In this document: positions 1 through 7,838 of the stretch, in pieces
How the letters are laid out: the number at the start of each line of letters is the position of its first letter
Numbering within the stretch: the stretch's first letter is position 1
Assembly: GCA_010094045.1 (NCBI GenBank)
Contig: ML986906.1
Coordinates: forward strand, 1 to 32,049
DNA length: 32,049 nt
Source of the DNA: Lojkania enalia
Lineage: Eukaryota; Ascomycota; Dothideomycetes; Pleosporales
Reading direction: 5' to 3'
Notes under the pieces: generated by a model
Seen by the model: only the letters and a program-made list of their open reading frames with translations
Told to the model about the DNA's origin: nothing
The model's database searches: none
Position numbers and translations under genes: made by a program

Positions 1-55
1 AAATATGGAAAAATTAAGAAATATAGCCCTGATATGTGCCTTTGTGTGAGTATTC
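1..55. other. Left flank of the Copia insertion
   Basis: This is pre-insertion host DNA; it should join directly to the sequence after 4007 once the Copia element and one TATTC copy are removed. Bases 46-51 read GTGAGT, a good intron donor, after a short open frame, so the element may have landed in or next to an intron of an old gene. The stretch is too short to identify. Confidence 0.4.
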
Positions 56-181
56 TGTCAGAGCTGGCTAGCTCTGATGAGGGTTGGAAAAACTGCGTCT
101 ATTGACTAGAAATGCGAGACATGCTACATATATATCCCTGGACCTGCCAAGGGGCTAACTGTAAATAGCTTAGCCGTAACA
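56..181 (-). repeat. Copia LTR, left copy (3' LTR of the element)
   Basis: It starts TGTCAGAGCTGGC and ends GCCGTAACA. It matches 3878-4002 except for three G-to-A differences and one extra A in an A-run. Because the coding strand is minus, this left copy is the 3' LTR; a polypurine tract lies just inside it. Confidence 0.92.
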
Positions 182-313
182 CACCCCCCCAGCTGCAGTG
201 AATAGCAAAGCTGCCTTCTAGTCAACTAGTCTAGGTACCTTTATATAGCCGTAACACACCCCCCCAGCTGCAGTGAATAGCAAAGCTGCCTTCTAGTCAA
301 CTGGTCTAGGTAC
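171..313. repeat. 68-bp tandem duplication spanning LTR end and polypurine tract
   Basis: Bases 171-238 and 246-313 are nearly identical (period 75). Each copy starts with the last 11 bases of the LTR (tagccgtaaca), then a C-run (a G-run on the coding strand), then about 50 bp of internal sequence. The element therefore carries two polypurine tracts and a partial extra LTR end. Confidence 0.85.
182..192 (-). other. Copia polypurine tract
   Basis: On the minus strand a run of seven G followed by TG lies directly next to the 3' LTR, the place where plus-strand DNA synthesis is primed in LTR retrotransposons. A second copy of the same tract lies about 75 bp further inside. Confidence 0.7.
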
Positions 314-3300
314 TTCTGTGAGACCGAGCTGCTTCAAAAAGGTAAGGTGCTTCTGCTTAGGCAGTGCCTTTGTAAGACCGTCTGCTGGCATCTAGTTCGT
401 CGGCTTCCAGCTAACCTGTAACCTTCCTGCTGCTTTCTTAAATTCGATTCCAAATGGATGCCTCTTAAGCTGCTTCCATCGTTTTAGCAGAGGTGGCAGC
501 TGATCTCTATGTAGACTGATCCTGGGCTGATCAGCTAGCATATTGCTGCTCGTCTTCTGCTGTAACACTTCTATGAACGCTATATAGTATATGCGGGGTG
601 TTCTGCAAGTTCTGGTCTCCGTGACATTTCTAGTATCAAGCTGACTGCTAATTTCGTCGCGTCTATTCACATTATTTAATCGTCGGTCTGGAGCCTCTAC
701 TTCTGGCTCAATCTGATGCCAGCCCTTAGGAAGGCTAGTTATCACCTCTAGATGCTCGTCGCGATCGTCTTGACTGCGCGGTTCTAGGGTATCTTCTAGC
801 GTCATAATGCCGCTGACTGCTAGATACTCTGCTCTAGCCGGCTTACTCGATTATTGCTGACCTAGCTCCTGCTTAAGCTGCTGCTCAATCTGCTGCTTAA
901 GCTTGTCGTCTAACGTCTCCTTGCGCGATTGAGGAGTTGATTAATCTAGCATCTGTTCAAGCTCTATATCATTCAGCTTACGGCTCTCCTCAATATCAAG
1001 CACTGCGGCTGCTAGACGCAGCGTTTACTTGTCCGGAAAGATGAGATCTTCATGCGATTCTGCAGGTAGCAGGATAACATCTCTAGTCCTGATAACTCTG
1101 TCTAGCTCTGGCATCTAGATGCGATAGATATTTGTAGAGTTATATTTTATAAGGCGTCCGATCAGCGCGCGAGATTGTAGCTTCTCTCCCTAGTATAGGT
1201 AATAATTCAGGATATATGCCTTAGCTCCTAGCACGCTGAGATAAGCTACTAACGGTCTAGTTCCGCGCACTATCTCGTACAGGGTGTACTAGTCTAAAGC
1301 TTCGGTCGGCGTGCGATTGAGGAGATAGACTGCTAAGAGTAGGCACTCGTTTAATACCTCCATTAGTAGCCCTGCGTCTATCCTTATAGCTCTTCCCTGT
1401 ACGACTAGCGACTACCCTACTCTCTCTATCAGACTATTCTGCTCCTCAGTATACTCTACTTGTGGTTCTACTGAGATTCCTAGGTCCTTAAAAATATTAA
1501 GTATCTCAGAATATCCGCGCTTACTATTAAGCCTAACAGCTTTAACCTGCGTGTTAAACTAAGCTTTAAGCTTAACTAGTAATCTCTACGCTGTACATTA
1601 TAGCGTTATTATATTCTTATTTAGCAGGTAGTAGGCCTCGTACCACCTACTATACTAGTAGACTATATAGAACATCCAGAGGTCTCTATTATAGCAGCGC
1701 TCTGACCAATCGCGTATCTAGACTAGATCTATCCCTAGTCTCTCGAATAGTCCCTAGGCTGGTTCTTAAGGAGCTCTCTTACTTACTATCTTATAGAGCT
1801 TAGACTGGATGTAAACAGTATATTCTGTCTACTTTAGAGCTTAATTTCTCTGCTGCTGCTGCTGCTACACCCTCTACTACTACTTAATCAACTTAAGCCT
1901 GTTAATATAAGCAGGTAGATAAGCGACTACCTTCTAGCTAGTATAGCCGAATACCCTATAAGCTTATACAGGTGTAAGTTCTAGCTGCTTATAAGCTGCG
2001 TAGAAAGGCCTTAGTCTATACTATACTATATATACCAACAGAGATAGTTATATACTATCCTCTACATCTATCAGCTAATGCCCGGACGTGCGCCTAAGAT
2101 AGTATATAATATTTGACGGATCTGTTTAATACAGATAGTCTCGTCCTAAGTTAAAATAGATCTCTACTATACTATAGTATAAGAGACTAACTACGCTTGT
2201 AAATATCTCTAGGATATATACTACGTACGAGAGTAGGATAGTCTTAATTCTAGCAGGCGTCTACACCTGCAGCTAGACTTCTCCTTATTCTTAAATTAGT
2301 AGCAGCTGTCCCCCTATATACACGTAGTCGTCTAGTCCAGGCTGCTGTATCGTTCTCCAGCTATAAGACTTACTATTAGTAACATGGGTATTTGAGCTAG
2401 GGTCTATAATCTATCTATTAAGTAGCGATAGCTAATACTGATACTACTTAGCCTATACAGCTCTAAGCTGCAGAGCTAAAGCTACTATAGATCTTACTAA
2501 TCGACTCAGGTTCAGAGCTGCTGTTATAGCTGGTCCTAATAGTTAACACCCGTTGTCCTATCTTTTTATTATATTTAATACTAGTACTAAGACTGTCGTA
2601 GAGCCTATAGAGCCTGCTAATACTGCTAGTTACTTCTCAGTATTATAGAGCACCTTTAACCTAGAAGATCTTAATATCCTAAACTTCTAGAATTTCTGCT
2701 TAATATCTTAATCCAGCTACCAGCCTAATAGGCACAGCGCTAAGTTAACATATAGATACTATTTAAATTTATAACTATCTCCGCAGAGGCAGACTATCTA
2801 TTTTAATTGCTAAGGTTTCTAGCTGCTGTTAGTCTACTACAACTACTATAGTTGCTATAGTACGATACTAAGCGTCGCGAACGTCTCTAGCCCTAATATA
2901 ACTAGTCTAGTACAACAATAGTATAACGCATACTGCGCTACCAGGTCTAAGATACTCGTATATAGCTTATCATCTACTTCAGACTTAATAAGCAGTAATA
3001 GCTTATTTACTACCCAGCTATCGTCTAAGCTCTTAATTATAAGAATAAAGTTCTACTGAGCTCAATTCCCCTATACTTTTAGTATACTTACTAGGCTTAT
3101 AACGCGCGTTGTTTTAAGCTAATCCTTAAACTAGGTATCTAGGTTCCCCTTTTTTAGTCGTATCTTAAGCGTCTAGTATTAAGCCTGCAGCTGTATACTA
3201 CGCTTAGCTTTACTTAGATAGAAATGCTTCTTAAGGGTCTACAGTTAATTATACGCAGTCTTATAGTCTGTAATTAAATAGATGTCTCGAGCTGCTATCG

Positions 3301-3670
3301 TCCTCGATATCTCCTGCGTGAATTCCCTGAGAGCCTTCTCTTTCTACAGCTACCGCGCCTCGCTGCAGCTGTACATCCTATACTAGGCTTTATATCTTAC
3401 TAATTCTTGATCAGTCAGATCCATAATATCCACTTCAGCATCTGCTGCCTCAGCATTACTATCTATCCTGTAGAAATCTCCAAACTGCTTCTTAATCGGC
3501 TTCTCAGCGTCTAGTCGAAGGACTAGCTTCTTACTAAGGTCTGGGTCCACGTATTTCTAGAGCTAGTTCCGGTCCGCGCTGTCCTTCCGCAGAAATAGCC
3601 ACTGTGTCCAGTACTCTGGCTTATCAAGAATAACCGTGGCCTTGGTGATAAGCAGGTCTGATTCTGTCAT
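293..3670 (-). pseudogene. Copia gag-protease-integrase with fused RT/RNase H remnants
   Basis: Translation on the minus strand starts at an ATG at 3670 (MTESDLLITKATVILDK...) and runs through a Copia-type Gag. It continues with a protease-like stretch ending SSNTHVTNSK near 2390-2370, then the integrase core near 1790-1200, with motifs such as YTEEQNSLIERVG and VYLLNRTPTEALD. It ends with ADGLTKALPKQKH, the C-terminus of Copia RNase H, near 350-385. Many TAG codons interrupt it, mostly where Trp or Gln is expected, as CA-to-TA mutation on either strand would produce. The second integrase Asp motif has decayed to LNSKRGY. RT palm motifs are absent. It is non-functional. Confidence 0.88.
392..805 (-). 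pseudogene. Longest intact piece of the Copia polyprotein: RT start fused to RNase H end
   Basis: This 137-codon open stretch contains the linker after integrase (LPKGWHQIEPEVEAPDRR) and then the segment that opens the Copia RT domain (RHPFGIEFKKAA). It passes without a frame change into GRLQVSWKPTN and, after one stop, MPADGLTKAL, which is the very end of RNase H. The break lies at roughly 425-435. The whole palm, fingers and RNase H core (normally about 1.4-2 kb) are gone, yet the frame is kept. Confidence 0.75.
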
Positions 3671-3866
3671 CTTTTTGATATGCTATATCACGTTGATCTG
3701 TCAAGGTCTCTACTACGACTAGTTCTAAGCTCTCTGGCTTCCTAGCTAGCCTAGCGACGTCGAGGTGACTAAGGTCTTGATAAACGAGATATAATTAACT
3801 GACTAAGCCTATATCAATCAGCTCTAGTCTGTCTGTGTGGAACGCAGCAGTAGTCAAAGGGCTTCC

Positions 3867-3877
3867 GGGCTCATAAC
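3867..3877 (-). other. Copia primer-binding site, initiator-tRNA anticodon type
   Basis: The plus strand reads gggctcataac immediately next to the 5' LTR. This is the anticodon stem-loop sequence found in eukaryotic initiator tRNA-Met (CAT anticodon inside), so the minus strand can pair with the inside of that tRNA rather than with its 3' end. This is the half-tRNA priming known from Drosophila copia and yeast Ty5. The position is exact; the use of a cleaved tRNA is inferred. Confidence 0.65.
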
Positions 3878-4002
3878 TGTCAGAGCTGGCTGGCTCTGAT
3901 GAGGATTGGAAAACTGCGTCTATTGACTAGAAATGCGAGACATGCTACATATATATCCCTGGACCTGCCAAGGGGCTAACTGTGAATAGCTTAGCCGTAA
4001 CA
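3878..4002 (-). repeat. Copia LTR, right copy (5' LTR of the element)
   Basis: This is a 125-bp copy of 56-181. As the 5' LTR on the minus strand it should hold the promoter. It is followed directly by the target-site copy TATTC. Confidence 0.92.
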
Positions 4003-4007
4003 TATTC
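4003..4007. repeat. Target-site duplication TATTC (partner at 51-55)
   Basis: The same five bases flank the element on both sides (51-55 and 4003-4007), the normal 5-bp footprint of a Copia integrase. The match is perfect, so the pair was created by one insertion and has not been altered since. Confidence 0.9.
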
Positions 4008-4010
4008 TAA

Positions 4011-4229
4011 AGCCCTATTTGGTATTGGCGTTGCTACGGATGGAAGCGTCGAATCGCGAAATATGGTTCGTTTCAGTACTACGAAGCCGTAACGCATCTT
4101 AAATTGGTGAAACATGTCAAAGGCTCTCCGAATGAGGTATACCTAGATAGATTCTTACAAAAACAGGCTAGAGAATTATCAGCCCCCATTCTTCAATTTG
4201 AGAAAGCCTCCAGCTATTCTCATACATGA
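4011..4229 (+). other. Unidentified open frame, probable gene remnant
   Basis: A 72-codon open frame follows the Copia insertion. It is rich in aromatic and basic residues (WYWRCYGWKRRIAKYG..., later VKGSPNEVYLDRFLQKQ). It has a protein-like look and normal base composition but no Met start, and it ends at TGA 4227-4229. It may be an exon of the gene into which the Copia element inserted. No family is recognised. Confidence 0.3.
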
Positions 4230-4354
4230 TCAACGTAGTCTCTCAAATCTTTGGTATCTCTTAAATCGTATTATTTCACTATTACTATCTCGGAAATCAT
4301 ATGCCTACGAAATTCACGGTGAAATTGCTACTTGTATAGTATTAGTATATGGGT

Positions 4355-4939
4355 CTAATCGAAATAATTTCCGTATCGTCCGTTCTCTAGTAGATTGAGC
4401 ATGGTCTCATTATAACCCCATATGCGTACAAATGCGCCTCGTTTATCCATACCTGGTGACCATTTTTTCGCAGATTCAGAAATGGAGTGGAGTGACATAC
4501 GTGGGAAATGATAGTTATGCGTTGTCCAGTTCCCATCCCGGAACAACTTTTGCAGCATATCGGGAAGTTGTTCCCGCGATATGGAGAAAGCCACGAGGGC
4601 CAGAAAGATAGATAGATCACCTTTTATACCTCCACGCCCCTCTCCTGAAGCGGCCCTCGCCGTACGGTAGATATCAGGAAGCAACATCCATGGCCATTGT
4701 TCTCTGAGACGTTGACAATATAGGGTTTTATGTTTACCTTCAGTAGAAATATAAGTTGATTCGTTCTCAATGTCGTGGTTGAAATGGATTGGCTGCCAAG
4801 TATTGTGTATCTCCTCAATGGCATCTCCTCCGATGATGTAGAAGCCACATCCGGCACTGTAGTAGATCGATGATGTCCTGTAGTGCGAGATTTGTTCTGG
4901 TAGTTTAGTGGCCTCAACAATCTGGCTACCATCACAGTG
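4355..4939 (-). CDS. Unidentified 194-codon open frame, likely exon or 3' part of a gene
   Basis: The minus strand stays open for 195 codons, from just after a TTTAG (a possible splice acceptor at 4940-4944) to a TAG at 4355. Near its start it reads YYSAGCGFYIIGGDAIEEI. The middle, LREQWPWMLLPDIYRTARA, is followed by a Gly-rich stretch and a hydrophobic helix (DLSIFLALVAFSI), then EQLPDMLQKLFRDGNW. An open run this long in DNA of balanced composition is unlikely by chance. The first internal Met lies well downstream, so an upstream exon is likely but was not found. Two shorter open frames on the same strand are out-of-frame shadows. I do not recognise the family; it may be a live gene or a recent relic. 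Confidence 0.45.
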   Translation of the reverse strand, partial: HCDGSQIVEATKLPEQISHYRTSSIYYSAGCGFYIIGGDAIEEIHNTWQPIHFNHDIENESTYISTEGKHKTLYCQRLREQWPWMLLPDIYRTARAASGEGRGGIKGDLSIFLALVAFSISREQLPDMLQKLFRDGNWTTHNYHFPRMSLHSISESAKKWSPGMDKRGAFVRIWGYNETMLNLLENGRYGNYFD

Positions 4940-4979
4940 CTAAAGCCTTCTAGAAAGCCTGATAGAAAGTTTTCTGTGA

Positions 4980-5399
4980 CTCCCCTCCCTGACTATTGAA
5001 CAAAAGCGAGGAGATTCAAACCTGATTGCACAAGCGTCGCTTCCTAGATGCGATTGCTCAAAGCTTCTTTCCCTAGGCATTATGCTTTTGGAGCTATGTG
5101 CTGGTCAAGAGATCGAAAGATTACGCCGTCCCGAAGATATGAGGCCAAATCAGGCACCAGATGAGCTTACTGATCTTCAAGTCATGAGAAGATGGATGGC
5201 GGAATAGAAAGATAATGGAAATCTGAACGGGAATTTGACTCTCGGATTCTATGCAGCCATATCACACTGTATGAAATGGTTCGTAGACCCTTTGTGTGAT
5301 CTTGCGAATGCTAGCCCCCGTGCAACGGTTGAGGAGCAGATCCTTGCTCCAATACAAGATGAAATGACGTGTCTTTTTGGGTCGAACATTCCATTTTAA
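4980..5399 (+). pseudogene. 3' end of a DUF7580-like fungal gene, one premature stop
   Basis: The frame is open from a TGA at 4977 to a natural-looking TAA at 5397, broken only by a TAG at 5205-5207. It contains KLLSLGIMLLELCAGQEIE, the signature of the C-terminal, protein-kinase-like region of fungal DUF7580 proteins ('SLGvmLLELcfg...'). It then reads FYAAISHCMKWFVDPLCDL and a Glu-rich ending, EEQILAPIQDEM, typical of the last helix of that family. The family is normally about 500-600 residues and only the last 140 or so codons are present, so this is a truncated relic. The DUF7580 call rests on motif memory alone. Confidence 0.5.
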
Positions 5400-6622
5400 G
5401 GAATTGGGGAAATGCATACTCTGCAATTTGGAATCAAATTGCGTGGGCTATGGAATCTGTTGTATTTCAACATCCAAGGGACACGGAAGGATTATTTGTT
5501 CCCCAAACTGTATCTGCTACCTATGATGCGACGAATTTGTATCCCCTACGTAGGTTTCATCTAGTCATATCAATTATATTAATGATATTAAGTTTTCCAC
5601 GTGATATCCTAACAGGGATAGCTTCATACGCTTGAAATTCTACGTATGAGGCCTCCGATAGCACTCCAGCACAGTTAACAAGGATTCTCAATTCTTTGAT
5701 AGTTACTCAATCGTCTGTTTGGTCGCTACTGACTATATCAGAAAGACTATTGATCTGTTGCAGGAAAGATTTTGGAAGAACGACTCAGCAAGAATAACAA
5801 GACTAACCCCATTAGACAATACTCTTTCCCATCTGGTACGACAGCATCCTTATCTGCTTTCTTCAACTTCTCCATCAGGGAATATTCATGCAGTATATAG
5901 AATTCTAGATCCAGAACTAAGCAGGAAACCCATGATCAGCGAGAGCCTTGGCTGGCTGAAGAAGTGACGAGGTTCTCCTGGCTGAGCTGAACATCTTTGA
6001 TCTGGCAAGGGAGAGCAGGTTACGCGTAACCGTTTTAGGAATGATTCTCGCTTCGGGCCGTCGATTTAGCGCAACTTCGGGAACAACGCATACACCCCGC
6101 GAGCGCGAAAGGCAGCTTAACCAAAGGAGTTCGTATGGCGGGAGCAAGCGAATTTCGTATTTCTTCAACCAACGAAGTTTCGGCGAAACAGGGCTTTACA
6201 GAGCTAGACCCCGCATTAGAAGCAGCCTTCAATAATCGTTTTGAATGGAAATGTGAATCTAGAACATTCAACAGCTCTAATTGAACAACATTCTGTGGAG
6301 TTGTGCTCGATAACTTTGCGTCTAAACCTGTCAGTTCTTACACCTATGCATTAATAGTTTATTGATATTTTATTGAGGGATTAAACATAGTATGTCGAGA
6401 AGCCTTTTCGCTATATCTTACCGCTTCTACTGTCATTGTGCCGCTCCTTTCAGCTGGGTAACCTCCGATCAGCTCTCGAGCTCAATTCATTGCCGTGTAG
6501 GGATTCCTGCAAGCGGGGATCCACATATAGGCAGTATTAAATGACTTCAAATACTGAAGTATCTTCAAGTCTCATTCCCTCCTATCTCTTTAATGCATTT
6601 TCCCTCACTTGATTCATTCAAT
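5400..6622. other. Non-genic stretch with gene-like scraps, then lectin promoter
   Basis: Several short plus-strand open frames occur (for example 5719-5967 with LVRQHPYLLSSTSPSGNIHAV, and one around 6130-6280 beginning MAGASEFRISS). None is long, none continues across a plausible splice pair, and I recognise none; they look like a decayed gene. Composition is normal, not RIP-like. The last 60 bases before 6623 are pyrimidine-rich (ctcattccctcctatctc...), as in many filamentous-fungal promoters. Confidence 0.4.
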
Positions 6623-7714
6623 ATGGGAACAGTGATTAAGACCAATAATCTTCACAAGGAGAGCAGTGTCGGTGGGTTTCTGTTCTATTATCCGGGAAAG
6701 CCTGATGTTGAATGGGTGGGACACCCTCACTAAATGATTGCTCGTATATTGTTACTGACACCGTCTAGAGGATCTTCTATCAACGCAGTGATGGCGCAAT
6801 AGAGGCTATGGTAGGAGACACGGGCCCACAACAGGTATTAGCTCCGGGAGTCGCAAAACTTGGCACCCCCATTATTTCGACATTCCATACATCTTCTGTC
6901 GGGGTAAGTTACTCTAATTTCGAGGCTATCGACAGTTTCTTACCTTTTTCAGCAAGGCTCCACTACTTTCTACATCAATACCTCAAACGAGGTCTGCGTC
7001 TTCTCCTATGGTGGACTTAGCTTCAACGGCACGCTGAAGGAACCAAATGGAAACACCTTCAAGGCACGATCCGATAGCGGTTTAGCTGCTTTCGTATGGG
7101 TCGTGAACAACACATCACACATTAGGATTGCATACCAGCTGAATAGCAACGAGGTACAGCAGATTAACTGGGACGGGAATTCTGCCTTCACCTGGACATA
7201 CGCTTCAAGATCTCCTCCAACAATGCAAGGAAGTTCTATGTCATTCATCAACCAGAGTCCAAGCGGTCAAGACCAGTATTTCAGAGGGTATTATCAGCAC
7301 ACCGATAACTCTATCATGGAACTCGTTGACGAGCCTTCTCAGGGCTACGTGGGTACGTTCATTTCCCCAAGTACTTTTTTTCCTCTTGCACTGATACAAT
7401 TAGGTTCTTTCAATCAATCCTTGTCCAACAAGACTCGCATCTCTGCAAGCTATCCTGCTCAAGGCTTACAAAAGTTCGCCCGCGCCCAAGGGCAGGTGGG
7501 CGTTTTCTGGGTTAACGCTGATGGTACTATCTCGCGCCGAACATGGAACAATGGCAGCTGGAGTGGAACGGAGAATCTCAATAACGCTATCAAGGTTAAT
7601 CAGAATAGCGGGCTTCTGGCTTGGAGCTGGGTACCGCCTACGGCAACGAGTCCGGTGAAGGAGAGGATCATGTATGTTGGAGTTGATGGCCAGTTATATA
7701 GATACGACCTCTAG
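6623..7714 (+). CDS. Fucose-lectin-type (AAL/FleA-like) six-bladed beta-propeller
   Basis: Four exons join cleanly: 6623-6715, 6769-6903, 6953-7352 and 7404-7714. The introns (53, 49 and 51 nt) have GTGGGA, GTAAGT and GTACGT donors, a CTGAC branch in the first, and CTAG, TTCAG and TTAG acceptors. The product is 312 residues, the size of Aleuria aurantia lectin and Aspergillus FleA. Blade-type motifs recur: RIFYQRSDGAIEAM, RIAYQLNSNEVQQINWD, RGYYQHTDNSIMEL, VFWVNADGTISRRTW and RIMYVGVDGQLYRYDL. In the family, Arg, Glu and Trp of such repeats bind L-fucose; here some blades have lost the Glu/Trp, so the number of working sites may be reduced. There is no clear signal peptide, as is usual for these lectins. 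Exon 1, with its weaker GTGGGA donor, is the least certain part. Known relatives act in cell-surface glycan recognition. Confidence 0.8.
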
Positions 7715-7838
7715 TTGAATAAGGGATAGCATGAGCTCTTTACATGTACATTTTGAATCACTATCTTTTTGAAACTACGTCAATTGGCCACCGCCCACTC
7801 TAACACGTATTTGAGAACACGATGGTCCATATAGAGAT
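7715..7838. other. 124-bp convergent intergenic spacer
   Basis: It separates the stop codons of the lectin gene (plus) and the CorA-like gene (minus). At this size the two 3' UTRs must meet or overlap, so antisense transcription between them is possible. No clear AATAAA is visible on the plus strand; poly(A) signals in these fungi are often degenerate. Confidence 0.6.

Larger units (their letters stand above)
56..4002 (-). mobile_element. Ty1/Copia LTR retrotransposon, internally deleted and RIP-mutated
   Basis: The element is bounded by near-identical 126- and 125-bp LTRs that begin TGTCAG and end GTAACA. It is flanked by a perfect 5-bp target duplication TATTC (51-55 and 4003-4007), so both ends are certain. 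On the minus strand it reads gag, protease, integrase, the very start of the reverse transcriptase region and the very end of RNase H, in Copia order (integrase before RT). At 3,947 bp it is short of the roughly 5 kb usual for the superfamily, because RT and most of RNase H are missing. The LTRs differ by three G/A transitions and one A-run indel, which fits RIP or modest age. It cannot move by itself; it could at most be mobilised in trans. Confidence 0.93.

Noticed and set aside
3861..3877. A tRNA gene fragment next to the Copia LTR
   Set aside because: Only the anticodon-arm sequence is present and it abuts the LTR exactly; it is best read as a primer-binding site.
4624..4935. Separate minus-strand gene starting MMVARLLRPLNYQ
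   Set aside because: It is an out-of-frame shadow of the longer open frame 4355-4939, which has better composition and length.
5917..6271. Overlapping minus-strand open frames around 5917-6271
   Set aside because: They overlap each other and plus-strand open frames with no motif, splice context or start signal to prefer any.
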